Below are positions 26,273 through 36,224 of a stretch of 64,000 nt of DNA, one piece after another. The notes beneath the pieces were generated by a model. That model did not search any database. It was not told the DNA's origin and saw only the letters and a list, made by a program, of their open reading frames with translations. Positions within the stretch are counted from its first letter, which is position 1. Every line of letters begins with the position of its first letter. The stretch covers positions 47,805 through 111,804 of the forward strand of contig NZ_DFQV01000032.1 in the NCBI RefSeq assembly GCF_002377945.1, written 5' to 3'. A program made the translations under genes and the position numbers. The DNA is from Psychrobacter sp. UBA3480. Its GTDB lineage: Bacteria; Pseudomonadota; Gammaproteobacteria; Pseudomonadales; Moraxellaceae.

Positions 26273-27796
26273 ATGCAAACCTCTACTGACAGCACGCGCC
26301 CTGTGCGTACGCGTATCGCCCCATCACCAACTGGCTTTCCACACGTAGGTACTGCCTATATTGCCCTGTTTAACTTGGCTTTTGCCAAAGCTCACGGTGG
26401 CGAATTCATTTTACGTATCGAAGATACCGACCAGACGCGCTCGACTGAGCAATCAGAACAAATGATTTTGGACGCTTTACGTTGGGTTGGTCTAGATTGG
26501 AGCGAGGGCCCAGATATTGGCGGCCCACACGCTCCTTATCGTCAGAGCGAGCGTAGCGATATCTACAAAAAACACGCTGAGATACTCATAGAAAAAGACC
26601 ATGCGTTCCGCTGTTTTTGTACCAGTGAAGAGTTAGACGCTATGCGCGCTGAGCAAATGGCCAATGGCGAGACCCCTCGTTATGATGGTCGCTGTGCTCA
26701 TCTTGCACCAGAAAAGACCGAGCAATTGGTAAGCGAGGGCAAGCCACACGTGACTCGTATGCGTGTACCGGCCGAAGGCACTTGTCAGGTACAAGACATG
26801 CTGCGCGGTACGGTTGAGTTCCCTTGGACCCAAGTCGACATGCAAGTACTGCTAAAAACAGACGGCATGCCAACCTATCATCTCGCCAACGTCGTTGATG
26901 ACCACTTGATGGAAATCACCCATGTGATGCGCGGTGAAGAGTGGCTGAACTCTGCACCTAAGCATCAACTGCTTTATGATTATTTTGGTTGGGAAATGCC
27001 AACGCTTTGCCACATGCCGCTACTGCGTAACCCTGATAAATCAAAACTGTCTAAGCGTAAAAACCCAACCTCTATCACCTACTATCGTGATGCAGGCGTG
27101 CTACCTGAAGCGCTGCTAAACTATCTCGGTCGTATGGGCTACTCAATGCCTAATGATGCCGAGCAGTTTACGCTAGAAGAAATGATTGCCAGCTTTGATA
27201 TTCAGCGTGTGTCGCTTGGCGGCCCTATCTTCGATATCGAGAAGCTAAACTGGCTCAATGCAGAATGGCTACGTGCGCTTAGCCCTGAAGAATTAAAGAA
27301 TAAAATCCTTGAGTGGGCCAGTAACAGTGACAAACTGACTGCTATCGCAGCCGCGATTCAGCCACGTATTGAGCTATTGTCTGATGCGGTTAATTGGGGT
27401 GGTTTCTACTTCCAAAACCTACCTGACATCAACGCTGAAAGCTTCACACATAAATCGCTCACCCCTGAGCAAATTATTGAGATGCTACAATTAGCGCTTT
27501 GGCAGTTAGAAGTCTTACCAACGTGGTCAGAAGAAAACATCTATGCCACGCTAAAAGGCCTTGCTGCTCACCTTGATATCAAGATGCGTGACTTTATGGC
27601 GCCGTTCTTTATCGCGATCGCTGGTAGTACCTCATCGACGCCAGTCATGAACTCTATGGCGATTATCGGTGCTGATATGACCTTGACTCGCTTGCGCCAT
27701 GCAGTTGATGTATTAGGCGGTCTTGGCAAAAAGAAACTGAAAAAACTTGAGAAACAAGCGACAGAATTGCCAGATTTCTTAGCTGCTGCTGAGTAG
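26273..27796 (+). CDS. gltX: Glutamyl-tRNA synthetase
   Basis: This 507-residue class I aminoacyl-tRNA synthetase charges tRNA-Glu. The HIGH-like signature is [13 protein letters not shown] at 18-29, and the KMSKS-like loop is [10 protein letters not shown] in the middle. The C-terminal helical anticodon-binding domain is complete. It is slightly longer than E. coli GluRS (471). It is monocistronic with a terminator after it; its tRNA substrate gene lies about 870 bp downstream. Confidence 0.97.
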   Translation: MQTSTDSTRPVRTRIAPSPTGFPHVGTAYIALFNLAFAKAHGGEFILRIEDTDQTRSTEQSEQMILDALRWVGLDWSEGPDIGGPHAPYRQSERSDIYKKHAEILIEKDHAFRCFCTSEELDAMRAEQMANGETPRYDGRCAHLAPEKTEQLVSEGKPHVTRMRVPAEGTCQVQDMLRGTVEFPWTQVDMQVLLKTDGMPTYHLANVVDDHLMEITHVMRGEEWLNSAPKHQLLYDYFGWEMPTLCHMPLLRNPDKSKLSKRKNPTSITYYRDAGVLPEALLNYLGRMGYSMPNDAEQFTLEEMIASFDIQRVSLGGPIFDIEKLNWLNAEWLRALSPEELKNKILEWASNSDKLTAIAAAIQPRIELLSDAVNWGGFYFQNLPDINAESFTHKSLTPEQIIEMLQLALWQLEVLPTWSEENIYATLKGLAAHLDIKMRDFMAPFFIAIAGSTSSTPVMNSMAIIGADMTLTRLRHAVDVLGGLGKKKLKKLEKQATELPDFLAAAE

Positions 27797-27853
27797 TTTA
27801 GAAACTGAATAACTTATCTGCTAAACAGTTAATTAGCGAAACTTGTCGAATGT

Positions 27854-27884
27854 AAAAGGGTCAGGCCATCTCTGGCCCTTTTTT
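27854..27884 (+). terminator. Terminator of gltX
   Basis: AAAAGGGTCAG (27854-27864) pairs with CTGGCCCTTTT (27872-27882) with one wobble and a 7-nt loop, followed by further T residues. Confidence 0.85.
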
Positions 27885-27955
27885 CGTTGTTAATCAGTAC
27901 AATTACCCTCGTACTATTAAACGTCTTTCGTTAAATATTTTAATTGGAAATAAAT

Positions 27956-28321
27956 ATGGCCGCCAAAACCGTCACGATAGAAAGCAAAGACTACGTCTTT
28001 AACACCCTAAAAGAAGCACAGAAATACTATGATGCCATCGTAAAGGAGCTTTTTGATGCAACTTTGACCCTGACCAAGGGCCAAGACTTCGAAGATTTAA
28101 AATGGATATACAGCACTTACTGTAGTTACACCAAGCATAATCTAGATAAATTGGGCGAATATGACATCATTGGCGTCAAAGGCATAAGAACGATCCGAGA
28201 AAAAGGCGGTCAATATATACCAACTGAATGCTGTGCGATTATTTTTTCTGATGGTAGCGAAGAAGAGCTTTATACCGATAAAGCCATCAAAGAGATCGCG
28301 CTGAAGCAAAATCCACGCTAA
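27956..28321 (+). CDS. Small DUF3223-like protein
   Basis: This 121-residue cytoplasmic protein has no signal or membrane segment. The order of features fits DUF3223-type domains: a first strand and helix FNTLKEAQKYYDAIV, a DFEDLKWIYSTYCSY helix, LGEYDIIGVKGIRTI, then FSDGSEEELYTDKAI. The function of that domain is unknown. I use ATG 27956; a TTG at 27944 is also in frame. The ribosome site is weak (TTGGAAA). It stands alone between gltX and the tRNA genes and starts about 70 bp after the gltX terminator. Confidence 0.6.
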   Translation: MAAKTVTIESKDYVFNTLKEAQKYYDAIVKELFDATLTLTKGQDFEDLKWIYSTYCSYTKHNLDKLGEYDIIGVKGIRTIREKGGQYIPTECCAIIFSDGSEEELYTDKAIKEIALKQNPR

Positions 28322-28397
28322 TTTGGACTTATTGAGACTTTAAAATAGGCTAAATCGCTTTTTTTTGCATATTTATGAATTATTTTTAAAATAGTTG

Positions 28398-28426
28398 TTG
28401 ACAAGACTGCCGCTCTTACATAAAAT
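28398..28426 (+). promoter_or_regulatory. Promoter of the tRNA-Ala/tRNA-Glu unit
   Basis: A TTGACA -35 at 28398-28403 and a TAAAAT -10 at 28421-28426 are separated by exactly 17 bp. The tRNA-Ala gene begins 18 bp after the -10. This is the best sigma-70 promoter in the window. Confidence 0.88.
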
Positions 28427-28443
28427 ACGCACACTCTTAGCGA

Positions 28444-28519
28444 GGGGCTATAGCTCAGTTGGTAGAGCACTTGCATGGCATGCAAGGGGTCAACGGTTCG
28501 ACTCCGTTTAGCTCCACCA
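28444..28519 (+). tRNA. tRNA-Ala (anticodon GGC)
   Basis: This is a 76-nt cloverleaf with acceptor stem GGGGCTA/TAGCTCC, the D-loop AGCTCAGTTGGTAGAGC, and an anticodon loop ATGGCAT that gives GGC (alanine, GCC/GCU codons). The T-arm is CGGTTCGACTCCG. The CCA end is encoded. Confidence 0.97.
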
Positions 28520-28667
28520 TACTTATTTATAGCAACGCTCAGTATTACTGAAACGTAATAATAAATACTCGCTAGTAGGACGATATCAGCACCTAGGCAA
28601 TGCTTATTTAATAAGCTATCTGATATTGTGAAGTACCGTTGTAACCACTGGTTATAACACTCTATGC

Positions 28668-28743
28668 GTCCCCATCGTCTAGAGGCCTAGGACACCGCCC
28701 TTTCACGGCGGTAACGGGGGTTCGAATCCCCCTGGGGACGCCA
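28668..28743 (+). tRNA. tRNA-Glu (anticodon TTC)
   Basis: This is a 76-nt cloverleaf with acceptor GTCCCCA/TGGGGAC. The anticodon arm CCGCC-CTTTCAC-GGCGG gives TTC (glutamate). The T-arm is GGGGGTTCGAATCCCCC, and the CCA end is encoded. It is probably cotranscribed with tRNA-Ala, 148 bp upstream. Confidence 0.97.
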
Positions 28744-28805
28744 CTATTCGGCGTCACTTATTAGCACTTTTGCTTAGCATCAGATTAGACTAATAAGCGA
28801 ACAAT

Positions 28806-28843
28806 AAAAAAGCCCAGTCATCATACGGTGACTGGGCTTTTTT
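28806..28843. terminator. Terminator after the tRNA genes
   Basis: The AAAAAAGCCCAGTCA arm (28806-28820) pairs with 28829-28843 around an 8-nt loop, with a T run. Confidence 0.92.
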
Positions 28844-29035
28844 ATATCTGTCATTTCTCAAAATCCTCTATTCTATTGTCGTTAGCTTATTATTAATAGC
28901 TGCTAGCTTAGTGTTGATAGCGCTATTGCCAACCTATCTAATACTCGTTAATATCGATCTGACAAGCATATTTACAAAGCGTACCTATCTACTATACATG
29001 ATGGGGCCTAGCGTGATTAAAGGGAAGTGATTGCT

Positions 29036-29689
29036 ATGTTTGGTATCGAGAATTATCTAGGGTTTATTTTAGCGGCTATTTTGTTAAACCTAACGCCAGG
29101 TACAGATAGCATGTACATCATCACCCGTAGTGTCTCACAGGGGCAAACAGCAGGGGTTTATTCTGTTCTTGGCATTACTTCGGGTATTTTGGTACATACA
29201 TTATTGGCGGCGCTAGGATTGTCCGTATTGCTTGCCAATTCCCCTACCGCTTTTATGATTGTTAAATATATTGGGGCCAGCTATTTGTGCTATTTGGGTC
29301 TAAAAATGCTGCTAAGCAAAAACTCGAACTCAGTAACGAACCATTTGTCCAAAGATCAGAACGTGACTAGCCGAAAGGCTGTAGATGGTTGGCAAATATA
29401 TAAGCAAGGTGTGTTGACCAATACTTTTAACCCAAAAGTCGCTTTATTCTTCTTGGCGTTCTTCCCTCAGTTTATCGACGCTAGTTATGCTTATGGCATG
29501 CTGTCATTTTTGATGTTGGGACTGACTTTTGCCATCACAGGCTTTATATGGTGCTTGAGTTTGGCACTGCTGGCGTCAAAGTTCAGCAAAAAACTAAGAG
29601 AGAATCCAAAAGTTGAATCCATGATGAATAAAATAAGTGGTGTCGTATTTATGGGGCTAGGAATTAAGCTGTTGACTGAAAAGGCTTGA
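29036..29689 (+). CDS. LysE/RhtB-family amino-acid exporter
   Basis: This 217-residue inner-membrane protein has about six predicted helices. The conserved NLTPGTDSMYI segment after helix 1 and the GVLTNTFNPKVALFFLAFFPQF stretch in the middle (split here as GVLTNTFNPK and ALFFLAFFPQF) are LysE/RhtB hallmarks. Family members export homoserine, threonine, lysine or similar amino acids; the substrate is not readable. ATG 29036 has AGGGAAG about nine bases upstream; an in-frame GTG lies at 29027. Confidence 0.88.
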   Translation: MFGIENYLGFILAAILLNLTPGTDSMYIITRSVSQGQTAGVYSVLGITSGILVHTLLAALGLSVLLANSPTAFMIVKYIGASYLCYLGLKMLLSKNSNSVTNHLSKDQNVTSRKAVDGWQIYKQGVLTNTFNPKVALFFLAFFPQFIDASYAYGMLSFLMLGLTFAITGFIWCLSLALLASKFSKKLRENPKVESMMNKISGVVFMGLGIKLLTEKA

Positions 29690-29726
29690 ATAGTAAAGTA
29701 ACAAGCAGAAAAAACGTCTTCCATAG

Positions 29727-29766
29727 AAAAGCCCAATCCCCTACTTTGACGGAGATTGGGCTTTTT
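29727..29766. terminator. Bidirectional terminator between lysE-like gene and acnA
   Basis: AAAAGCCCAATC (29727-29738) pairs with GATTGGGCTTTT (29754-29765); A and T runs flank both sides between convergent genes. Confidence 0.9.
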
Positions 29767-29789
29767 GTCATATAAAACTTAACTAACTA

Positions 29790-32627
29790 CTAGCTAGCTT
29801 CTTTGCTCTCAGCTGCCAGTTGACGTAGTACATAGTGCAATACGCCGCCATGACGCACATATTCGCGCTCTTTTGGCGTTTGTAGACCGACATTTACCTC
29901 AAAGGTTTCTACCGATCCGTCAGCACGTGTAGCCGTAACCGTAGCTGTTTTACTTTCGCCATTGTCCAGACCTGTGACGCTCAGCACTTCAGAACCATCT
30001 AGTTTGTAGGTTTCTGCATTCTGACCATCTTTAAACGTCAATGGCAGCACACCCATACCGACTAGGTTTGAACGGTGAATACGTTCAAACGAGCTGGTTA
30101 AAACTGCTTTTACGCCTAGCAGGATGGTACCTTTAGCTGCCCAATCACGGCTCGAACCAGAACCATACTCTGCCCCGCCCAATACCACTAACGGACGCTT
30201 ATCTTCTTTATACTTCATTGCTGCATTGTAGATGGGCATTTCTTCGCCATCTTGTAACGTAGCGCTGTCATCTTTGAAGTAATAAGTATAGCCACCTTCT
30301 TTACCGCCCATCATGGTGTTTTTAATACGTATATTGGCAAAGGTACCACGAGTCATGACTGCATCGTTACCACGGCGTGAGCCATAGCTGTTGAAGTCTG
30401 CTTCCATCACACCGCGCTCTTGCAAGTACTTACCTGCTGGTGAGTCTGGATCGATATTACCTGCTGGTGAGATATGATCGGTAGTAATCGAGTCACCAAA
30501 TAGACCTAGGATACGCGCGCCTTCGATATCAGGGATACCTTCTGGCTCCATGGTCATACCATCAAAGAACGGTGGATTTTTGATGTACGTTGACCCTTCA
30601 TCCCATGGATACAATTGGCTATCCGCTGAACTAATTGCGTTCCACGCTGCACTACCGTCAAATACTTCGCCATAGTTCTTGCGGAACATATCAGCATCAA
30701 TATTGTTGGCAATTAACTCGTTAATTTCTTCCGAGGTCGGCCAGATGTCTTTTAGGAATACATCATTGCCATCTTGATCTTGTCCGAGTGGATGAGTCGT
30801 CAAGTCAATATCAACAGTACCGGCCAGCGCATAAGCAACGACCAACGGTGGTGATGCTAAGTAACTGGCTTTGACATGCGAGTGAATACGACCTTCAAAA
30901 TTACGGTTACCAGACAGTACAGCCGCTGCGACTAAGTCATTTTCTTCAATGCCTTTTTCGATCTCTTCTGACAATGGTCCTGAGTTACCGATACAAGTGG
31001 TACACCCATACCCTACTAGGTAGAAGCCCGTTTTTTCTAGCTCATCCATCAGATGGGTCTTTTCTAAATAGTCGGTGACCACTTTAGAACCCGGTGCGAG
31101 CGATGTCTTAACCCAAGGCTTGGCTTTAAGACCTTTGGCAGCCGCTTTTTTGGCAACTAGACCTGCACCAATCATTACTGCTGGGTTTGAAGTATTGGTA
31201 CAAGAAGTAATGGCGGCAATAACTACCGATCCGTCTCGTAGTTTGTGTTGCTTATCATCGATACTGACATTTGAGAAGACATTGTTGGCTGGCGCATAAC
31301 CTGCATTGTCATCACTGGTATCAACTTCGATATTCGGTTCAGCTGCCAAGTGTTCAGCTTGCTCTTGCTCGCCGCCTTCTTGATCAAAGCGTACTTTGCC
31401 TTCTACTTCTGACTTACGATCTTTGGTCATTTTTTCTAGCGTTTCGCCAAACTTCTCATGCATATCAGACAAATTGATACGCTGCTGTGGCAAGTTTGGA
31501 CCAGCAAGTGCTGGTTGTACTGACGACAGATCTAGTTCTAATTTGCTTGAATAAGTCGCCGCAGGTGTATCGGCATCGTGCCATAAGCCTTGCACCTTAG
31601 CATATTTTTCAACCAGTTCAATCTGTTCTTCATCACGGCCTGATAGACGCAGGTAATCAATCGCCATTTGGTCAATTGGAAAAATACCACAAGTCGCGCC
31701 ATACTCTGGTGACATATTGGCAATGGTGGCGCGGTCCGCTAACGGCATACTGTGTAAGCCTTCGCCATAAAACTCGACGAACTTGCCCACTACGCCATGT
31801 GCGCGCAACATCTCAACCACACGTAATACCAAATCGGTCGCCGTGACGCCTTCGGTTAGCTTACCTTTTAACTCAAAACCGACCACTTGTGGAATCAGCA
31901 TTGATGACGGTTGGCCTAGCATCGCCGCTTCAGCTTCAATACCGCCAACACCCCAGCCAAGTACACCGATACCATTAATCATCGTGGTATGACTATCTGT
32001 ACCAAACACTGTATCTGGATAAGCGGTCAGCTCGCCATCGACGTCTGCTGCCATCACCACACGGGCTAGATACTCAAGGTTAACCTGATGCACGATACCT
32101 GTCGCTGGCGGTACCACGACGAAGTTTTCAAAGGCTTGCTTGCCCCAATGCAAAAACTCATAGCGCTCGTTATTACGCTTAAATTCAATTTTTTCGTTCA
32201 AATCTAGCGCATCTTCGCGACCATAAGCATCAACCTGTACAGAGTGGTCGACGACCAGCTCACTAGGGATAAACGGATTGATCTGCTCAGCCTTTCCGCC
32301 AAGCTCGACCACTGCATCACGCATCGCGGCCAAATCGACTACTGATGGTACACCAGTGAAATCCTGCAATACCACACGCGCTGGCATAAAGGCGATTTCT
32401 TTTGACGCCTCAGCCCCTGCATCCCAGTTGGCAACCGCTTCGATATGGTTTTTGCCAACCGACTGGCCACCGTCTTCGTTACGCAATAGGTTTTCTAATA
32501 CCACTTTCATACAAAATGGTAGTGTCTTGATATGCTCATAAGTTTCGGTCAGCTTTGGTAGGCTGTAGTAAGCATGTTCCTTGCCAGCAACCGAAAGGGT
32601 GTCTTTTACATCAAAAATATCACTCAT
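29790..32627 (-). CDS. acnA: Aconitate hydratase A
   Basis: This 945-residue iron-sulfur TCA-cycle enzyme interconverts citrate and isocitrate. The [4Fe-4S] ligands are C476 (TSCTNTSNP), C542 and C545 (GYGCTTCIG), with spacing identical to E. coli AcnA. An acidic Glu/Gln/Asp-rich insert at about residues 405-455 accounts for most of the extra length over E. coli (891). I choose ATG 32627, which has AAGGAAG five bases upstream; the frame extends 12 codons further. It supports the TCA cycle that also receives 2-oxoglutarate from the sugar-acid locus. Confidence 0.95.
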   Translation of the reverse strand: MSDIFDVKDTLSVAGKEHAYYSLPKLTETYEHIKTLPFCMKVVLENLLRNEDGGQSVGKNHIEAVANWDAGAEASKEIAFMPARVVLQDFTGVPSVVDLAAMRDAVVELGGKAEQINPFIPSELVVDHSVQVDAYGREDALDLNEKIEFKRNNERYEFLHWGKQAFENFVVVPPATGIVHQVNLEYLARVVMAADVDGELTAYPDTVFGTDSHTTMINGIGVLGWGVGGIEAEAAMLGQPSSMLIPQVVGFELKGKLTEGVTATDLVLRVVEMLRAHGVVGKFVEFYGEGLHSMPLADRATIANMSPEYGATCGIFPIDQMAIDYLRLSGRDEEQIELVEKYAKVQGLWHDADTPAATYSSKLELDLSSVQPALAGPNLPQQRINLSDMHEKFGETLEKMTKDRKSEVEGKVRFDQEGGEQEQAEHLAAEPNIEVDTSDDNAGYAPANNVFSNVSIDDKQHKLRDGSVVIAAITSCTNTSNPAVMIGAGLVAKKAAAKGLKAKPWVKTSLAPGSKVVTDYLEKTHLMDELEKTGFYLVGYGCTTCIGNSGPLSEEIEKGIEENDLVAAAVLSGNRNFEGRIHSHVKASYLASPPLVVAYALAGTVDIDLTTHPLGQDQDGNDVFLKDIWPTSEEINELIANNIDADMFRKNYGEVFDGSAAWNAISSADSQLYPWDEGSTYIKNPPFFDGMTMEPEGIPDIEGARILGLFGDSITTDHISPAGNIDPDSPAGKYLQERGVMEADFNSYGSRRGNDAVMTRGTFANIRIKNTMMGGKEGGYTYYFKDDSATLQDGEEMPIYNAAMKYKEDKRPLVVLGGAEYGSGSSRDWAAKGTILLGVKAVLTSSFERIHRSNLVGMGVLPLTFKDGQNAETYKLDGSEVLSVTGLDNGESKTATVTATRADGSVETFEVNVGLQTPKEREYVRHGGVLHYVLRQLAAESKEAS

Positions 32628-32923
32628 GATAGCTTCCTTATCGTTGTTATAAATCCTGGACATAAATTATTATAAGTTTATGTATGACTGGTGGCTCAAT
32701 AAATGATTGATCTGTTTTGAATCAATATCGCAGTTTCGCAAAACTGTCTGATATAAGTCAGTGTTAACAAAAGAGATAATCATATCTGTAGTGATTAACA
32801 GAAACTTCCTTTTACCATAACAAACATACAAGGCTTTGTTAACGTCTGGACGTTGTCGAATCGTGGCACAATCGTAAACGTAACAACGGTTTAGCGAGCT
32901 ATTTTTGAGCAATCCCTTTCTAT

Positions 32924-33994
32924 TTATTTTTTGTCTTTTTTACGTCGTCCATTGCGGAACACGTAGCGGTCTTCATAAAAGCCAGTATTGGCATTTTCTG
33001 CCCAAAAATGCGGCACCCCTAAAATAGGTAATGGCGCAAGCTGGCGTGGTTTCACATCATCATTTGATAATAATGTGTCCATGTATTTGGTAATCTTGTC
33101 ATCCAAATAGCGCATACGTTCAGCTAACGATAAGGTAAAGAATTCTTGTGCAACATGAATGACAATGCTATGAGCGCATAGAGGTTTGCGTGGGTGTACC
33201 AACTGCTCAAGCAGTGCATGGCCAAAGATATAGACTGCTGCCTGAACACTGTTATCAGGCTGAGTTGGGTTGTCCCATTTAGCACGTGGTTTCACCAAAC
33301 TTGTCTGCCAGTCAAAATTAACCAACGCCTCACCGATACTAGAGTCAGAAGTCACTAGCACTGCGCCATTCTCATCAAAGACAGTAATAGTGTCGCGCAC
33401 ACGCCCTCGACGCTCACTAATGCCCTGCTTTGCGATTTCTATCATATGGTAGTAATTGAGCATAGCTTTAGTCTTCGGAAAGGTCAGCCAAATACTGCCG
33501 TTAAACAAATCATGCAAATTATCACGCGTCGGGATATTGCCAGTTGTGCCGATGAAATGCTCATAAGCCTCCCCTTCAGGCAATACATTTTGAGAGACGA
33601 ACTGTAGTGTCTGCGGCTTGTTATCATGAGCTGGTATGGTCTGTGGTAACGGCTGTTGCAAATGTTCAGCCTGCTGCATCATCGCCGTTTTTAAGACTTT
33701 GGCAATCGTGTCAGGCGTATTGATGTCAGAAGCATTTATATCGTGCTCATCTAGGCTTTTCACATCATCCAAACCTTTTGAATCATTCGAACCATCCAAG
33801 CTATTTCTCTGTGATTTCGAGCGACTAAGCCGCTCAATCGTGTTGCTGATATAAATCAATTGAGTAATATGCGATAACCAAGGCACTTGCCAGTCAATGG
33901 TAGCAAAGCTGTTATCAAGCTGACCTTCTACTACAGGCGGCTGCTTAGTATGAGTATCAGAGTTAAGTGTGGCGGGTAAATCACTGGCAGGCAT
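32924..33994 (-). CDS. DUF3025-family protein
   Basis: This 356-residue cytoplasmic protein matches the DUF3025 pattern: the IWLTFPKTKAMLN stretch near the middle, FDENGAVLVTSD, a helical segment around IFGHALLEQLVHPRKPLCAH, and the C-terminal PLPILGVPHFWAENANTGFYEDRYVFRNGRR, of which only the first and last parts are conserved signature (PLPILGVP, FYEDRYVFR). An Asp/Ser/Lys-rich linker occupies residues about 60-100. Its function is unknown. It is divergent from the YdjM-like gene. Confidence 0.82.
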   Translation of the reverse strand: MPASDLPATLNSDTHTKQPPVVEGQLDNSFATIDWQVPWLSHITQLIYISNTIERLSRSKSQRNSLDGSNDSKGLDDVKSLDEHDINASDINTPDTIAKVLKTAMMQQAEHLQQPLPQTIPAHDNKPQTLQFVSQNVLPEGEAYEHFIGTTGNIPTRDNLHDLFNGSIWLTFPKTKAMLNYYHMIEIAKQGISERRGRVRDTITVFDENGAVLVTSDSSIGEALVNFDWQTSLVKPRAKWDNPTQPDNSVQAAVYIFGHALLEQLVHPRKPLCAHSIVIHVAQEFFTLSLAERMRYLDDKITKYMDTLLSNDDVKPRQLAPLPILGVPHFWAENANTGFYEDRYVFRNGRRKKDKK

Positions 33995-34120
33995 AGAAGC
34001 TCTCTCTTACGGGCTATCTCTATTAGACGTATGGACGGTCTATGGTATCATGGTGCGCTTTTTTACTGCTAGATACGCCGCTCGAAAGGACTTTTTGAGC
34101 GCTATGGATGAATGAGTTTT

Positions 34121-34837
34121 ATGGCAAATTTTAATACCCACTTAAATGTCGCTTTTATGGTCAGCGGCACACTGAGTTTGACAGTTTATAAAGCTGGATT
34201 GATTGATGATTCGGGATTTTTGGTGTGCGTAGCGCTTGGTACTATCGGTGGATTGCTGCCAGACTTGGATTCTGATAATTCAACACCGATTAAGCTCGGT
34301 TTTAATATCACCTCGTTCATATTTGCCTTTGGTCTGGTCATGCATTGGCGTAGTGACTTGAGCTTACTGGCATTGATAGTATTGTGGCTGGCAGGCTACG
34401 GTTTTATGCGTTATGTCGTTTTTCATATCTTTACTACGATGACGGTGCATCGCGGCGTCATCCACTCTGTGCCGTATATGGCAATACTGGGATTAGGTCT
34501 GACGTGCCTAAGTTACTATGGCTTGCACCTACCGCTGACGACTAGCTGGTTTTATGGTCTGTTTTTATTTGGTGGCGCGATGGTACATTTGTCATTGGAT
34601 GAGCTATATAGCGTCAACTTGTCCAATATGAAAATGAAACGCTCATCGGGCACAGCGATGAAGTTTTATCAGCCAAAAGACAAATGGTGGTATTTGCTTC
34701 TATACACTATCCTTGCGCTACTGGTGTATGCCGCCCCGCCTTTTGAGATGTTTTGGTCACGATTAAGTGATCCTTCTGCATGGGCGCAGCTCAAAGTCGG
34801 CATATTGCCAGAATTAATAAAAAGCATGCTGCAATAA
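34121..34837 (+). CDS. YdjM-like membrane-bound metal-dependent hydrolase family protein
   Basis: This 238-residue protein opens MANFNTHLNVA. It has a glycine-rich segment before LPDLDSD, the VHRGVIHSVPY motif and HLSLDELYSVN, with His/Asp residues placed as in the YdjM/DUF457 family of predicted membrane metal-dependent hydrolases. About five to six membrane helices are predicted. ATG 34121 gives the usual family N-terminus; ATG 34112 is three codons upstream and cannot be excluded. The substrate is unknown. It is followed 59 bp later by ychJ. Confidence 0.78.
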   Translation: MANFNTHLNVAFMVSGTLSLTVYKAGLIDDSGFLVCVALGTIGGLLPDLDSDNSTPIKLGFNITSFIFAFGLVMHWRSDLSLLALIVLWLAGYGFMRYVVFHIFTTMTVHRGVIHSVPYMAILGLGLTCLSYYGLHLPLTTSWFYGLFLFGGAMVHLSLDELYSVNLSNMKMKRSSGTAMKFYQPKDKWWYLLLYTILALLVYAAPPFEMFWSRLSDPSAWAQLKVGILPELIKSMLQ

Positions 34838-34896
34838 AGTTATCATAAGACCGTTGAGCCTAAACGAATAAGTCCAAACAAAAATTAGAGTAAAAC

Positions 34897-35469
34897 ATGC
34901 AACCTTACCCAGATATTTGCCCTTGCCAAATCAATCCAACAGCAGAGACGGCAGACGCTCCGCTATCCTATCGAGACTGCTGCAAGCCATATCATGATGC
35001 TTTTTATAATGATGAGATTGATAAAGCAGATGGTACAAAAGCGGAGACAGCCGAACGGCTCATGCGTACGCGCTATAGTGCCTTTGTATTGGTTAAGCCA
35101 GAGTATATCGTCAAAACCACAGTGCCTGCGCAGCAAGGCTTGCTTGACTTTGACGCGATTGAAAGTTGGGCAAAAGAGACACATTGGGCAGGATTAGAGA
35201 TAGTAGAGCACACGCCAAAACTGGGTAAACGTCATGCACAGGTTGAATTTAAGGCGTATTTTAATGCCAAAGATAATACAGTTGATTTAGCAGAAAAAAT
35301 ACAGGCGCATCATGAACTGTCTACTTTCGTAAAGGTAAAAAGCAAAGCTAATCAAGATGCACTTTGGTACTTTTTAGACCCGACGGTTGCGATGACTGTC
35401 AGCCAAAAACAACCGTGCATTTGTGGGTCTGGTGAGAAATTTAAACGGTGTTGTGGGGGTTATTTGTAA
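34897..35469 (+). CDS. YchJ-family SEC-C zinc-binding protein
   Basis: This 190-residue protein has an N-terminal CPCQ...CC cluster (residues 8-30), the central NTF2-like YchJ domain (RLMRTRYSAFVLVKPEYIV, RYSAF being conserved) and a C-terminal SEC-C motif CICGSGEKFKRCC that binds zinc. Its function is unknown; SEC-C motifs recur in SecA and other proteins. ATG 34897 is preceded by TTAGAGTAAAAC, a weak site. Confidence 0.88.
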   Translation: MQPYPDICPCQINPTAETADAPLSYRDCCKPYHDAFYNDEIDKADGTKAETAERLMRTRYSAFVLVKPEYIVKTTVPAQQGLLDFDAIESWAKETHWAGLEIVEHTPKLGKRHAQVEFKAYFNAKDNTVDLAEKIQAHHELSTFVKVKSKANQDALWYFLDPTVAMTVSQKQPCICGSGEKFKRCCGGYL

Positions 35470-35594
35470 GCTATGCTATGTCCACTCGTTTTTACTCAAT
35501 TTTCCTAAGAAAAAACATTAGTTTAAACTTATTGAGTTTTAGTACAAGTTGTCATATATTTAGCTGGTGTATTCACAAACCTCAAGAGATAACT

Positions 35595-36083
35595 ATGAAG
35601 CCATTATTCTTTGCAGCTTTTTTTGGTATTGTCATAGGACTATCGGGTTGTGCTACCTCATATAAAGCTCAAGGTATGAAAGGTGGCTTCTCAGATACTC
35701 CTCTTGCAAAAAACACGTATGCTGTCAATTTTCAAGGTAATGGTTATACTTCTGCGAGTAAAACAAGAGATTTTGCTCTTTTGAGGGCAGCTGAAATAAT
35801 GCAAAACAATAATTATCCTTACTTTATTGTTCTGCAAGGAGATACAAGTACCATTGCTAAGAACGTTGAATGGTCACAAACTCAGCAAAACACTTTGATA
35901 AATAGCTACAGTGGTGTAACACGCATCAATACATCAACATCTGCTCCTGTCACATCTGTAGTATCTAAACACGATACTCAAGTCGTAGTAAAAGGTTTTA
36001 ATTTACCTAATGTTCCTCAAAATGCACTATCAACACAGCAAATTATCAGCTCAATCAAAGCAAAGTATAAAATAGATGATTAA
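35595..36083 (+). CDS. Lipoprotein of the CC0125/CC1285 type
   Basis: This 162-residue protein has a lipoprotein signal ending LSGC (lipidated Cys19). GGFSDTPLAKNTYAV, FQGNGYTS and RDFALLRAAEIM resemble a family of small envelope lipoproteins named after Caulobacter CC0125/CC1285; their function is unknown. The start is ATG 35595, with AAGAGAT upstream. A longer frame from 35448 overlaps the ychJ end and would hide the signal peptide, so I reject it. Confidence 0.75.
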   Translation: MKPLFFAAFFGIVIGLSGCATSYKAQGMKGGFSDTPLAKNTYAVNFQGNGYTSASKTRDFALLRAAEIMQNNNYPYFIVLQGDTSTIAKNVEWSQTQQNTLINSYSGVTRINTSTSAPVTSVVSKHDTQVVVKGFNLPNVPQNALSTQQIISSIKAKYKIDD

Positions 36084-36224
36084 ATAAAGAGCGAATATAA
36101 TTCAATCTAGTTAAAAATTTATAGTCATACTTCTTAAAAAACTTTCTTAAAGTAGATTATTTCTATAGGAGTTTGACCATAACCTTTCGTTATCTTCTCT
36201 AATAACTCAAAATAGAAGCAACAG

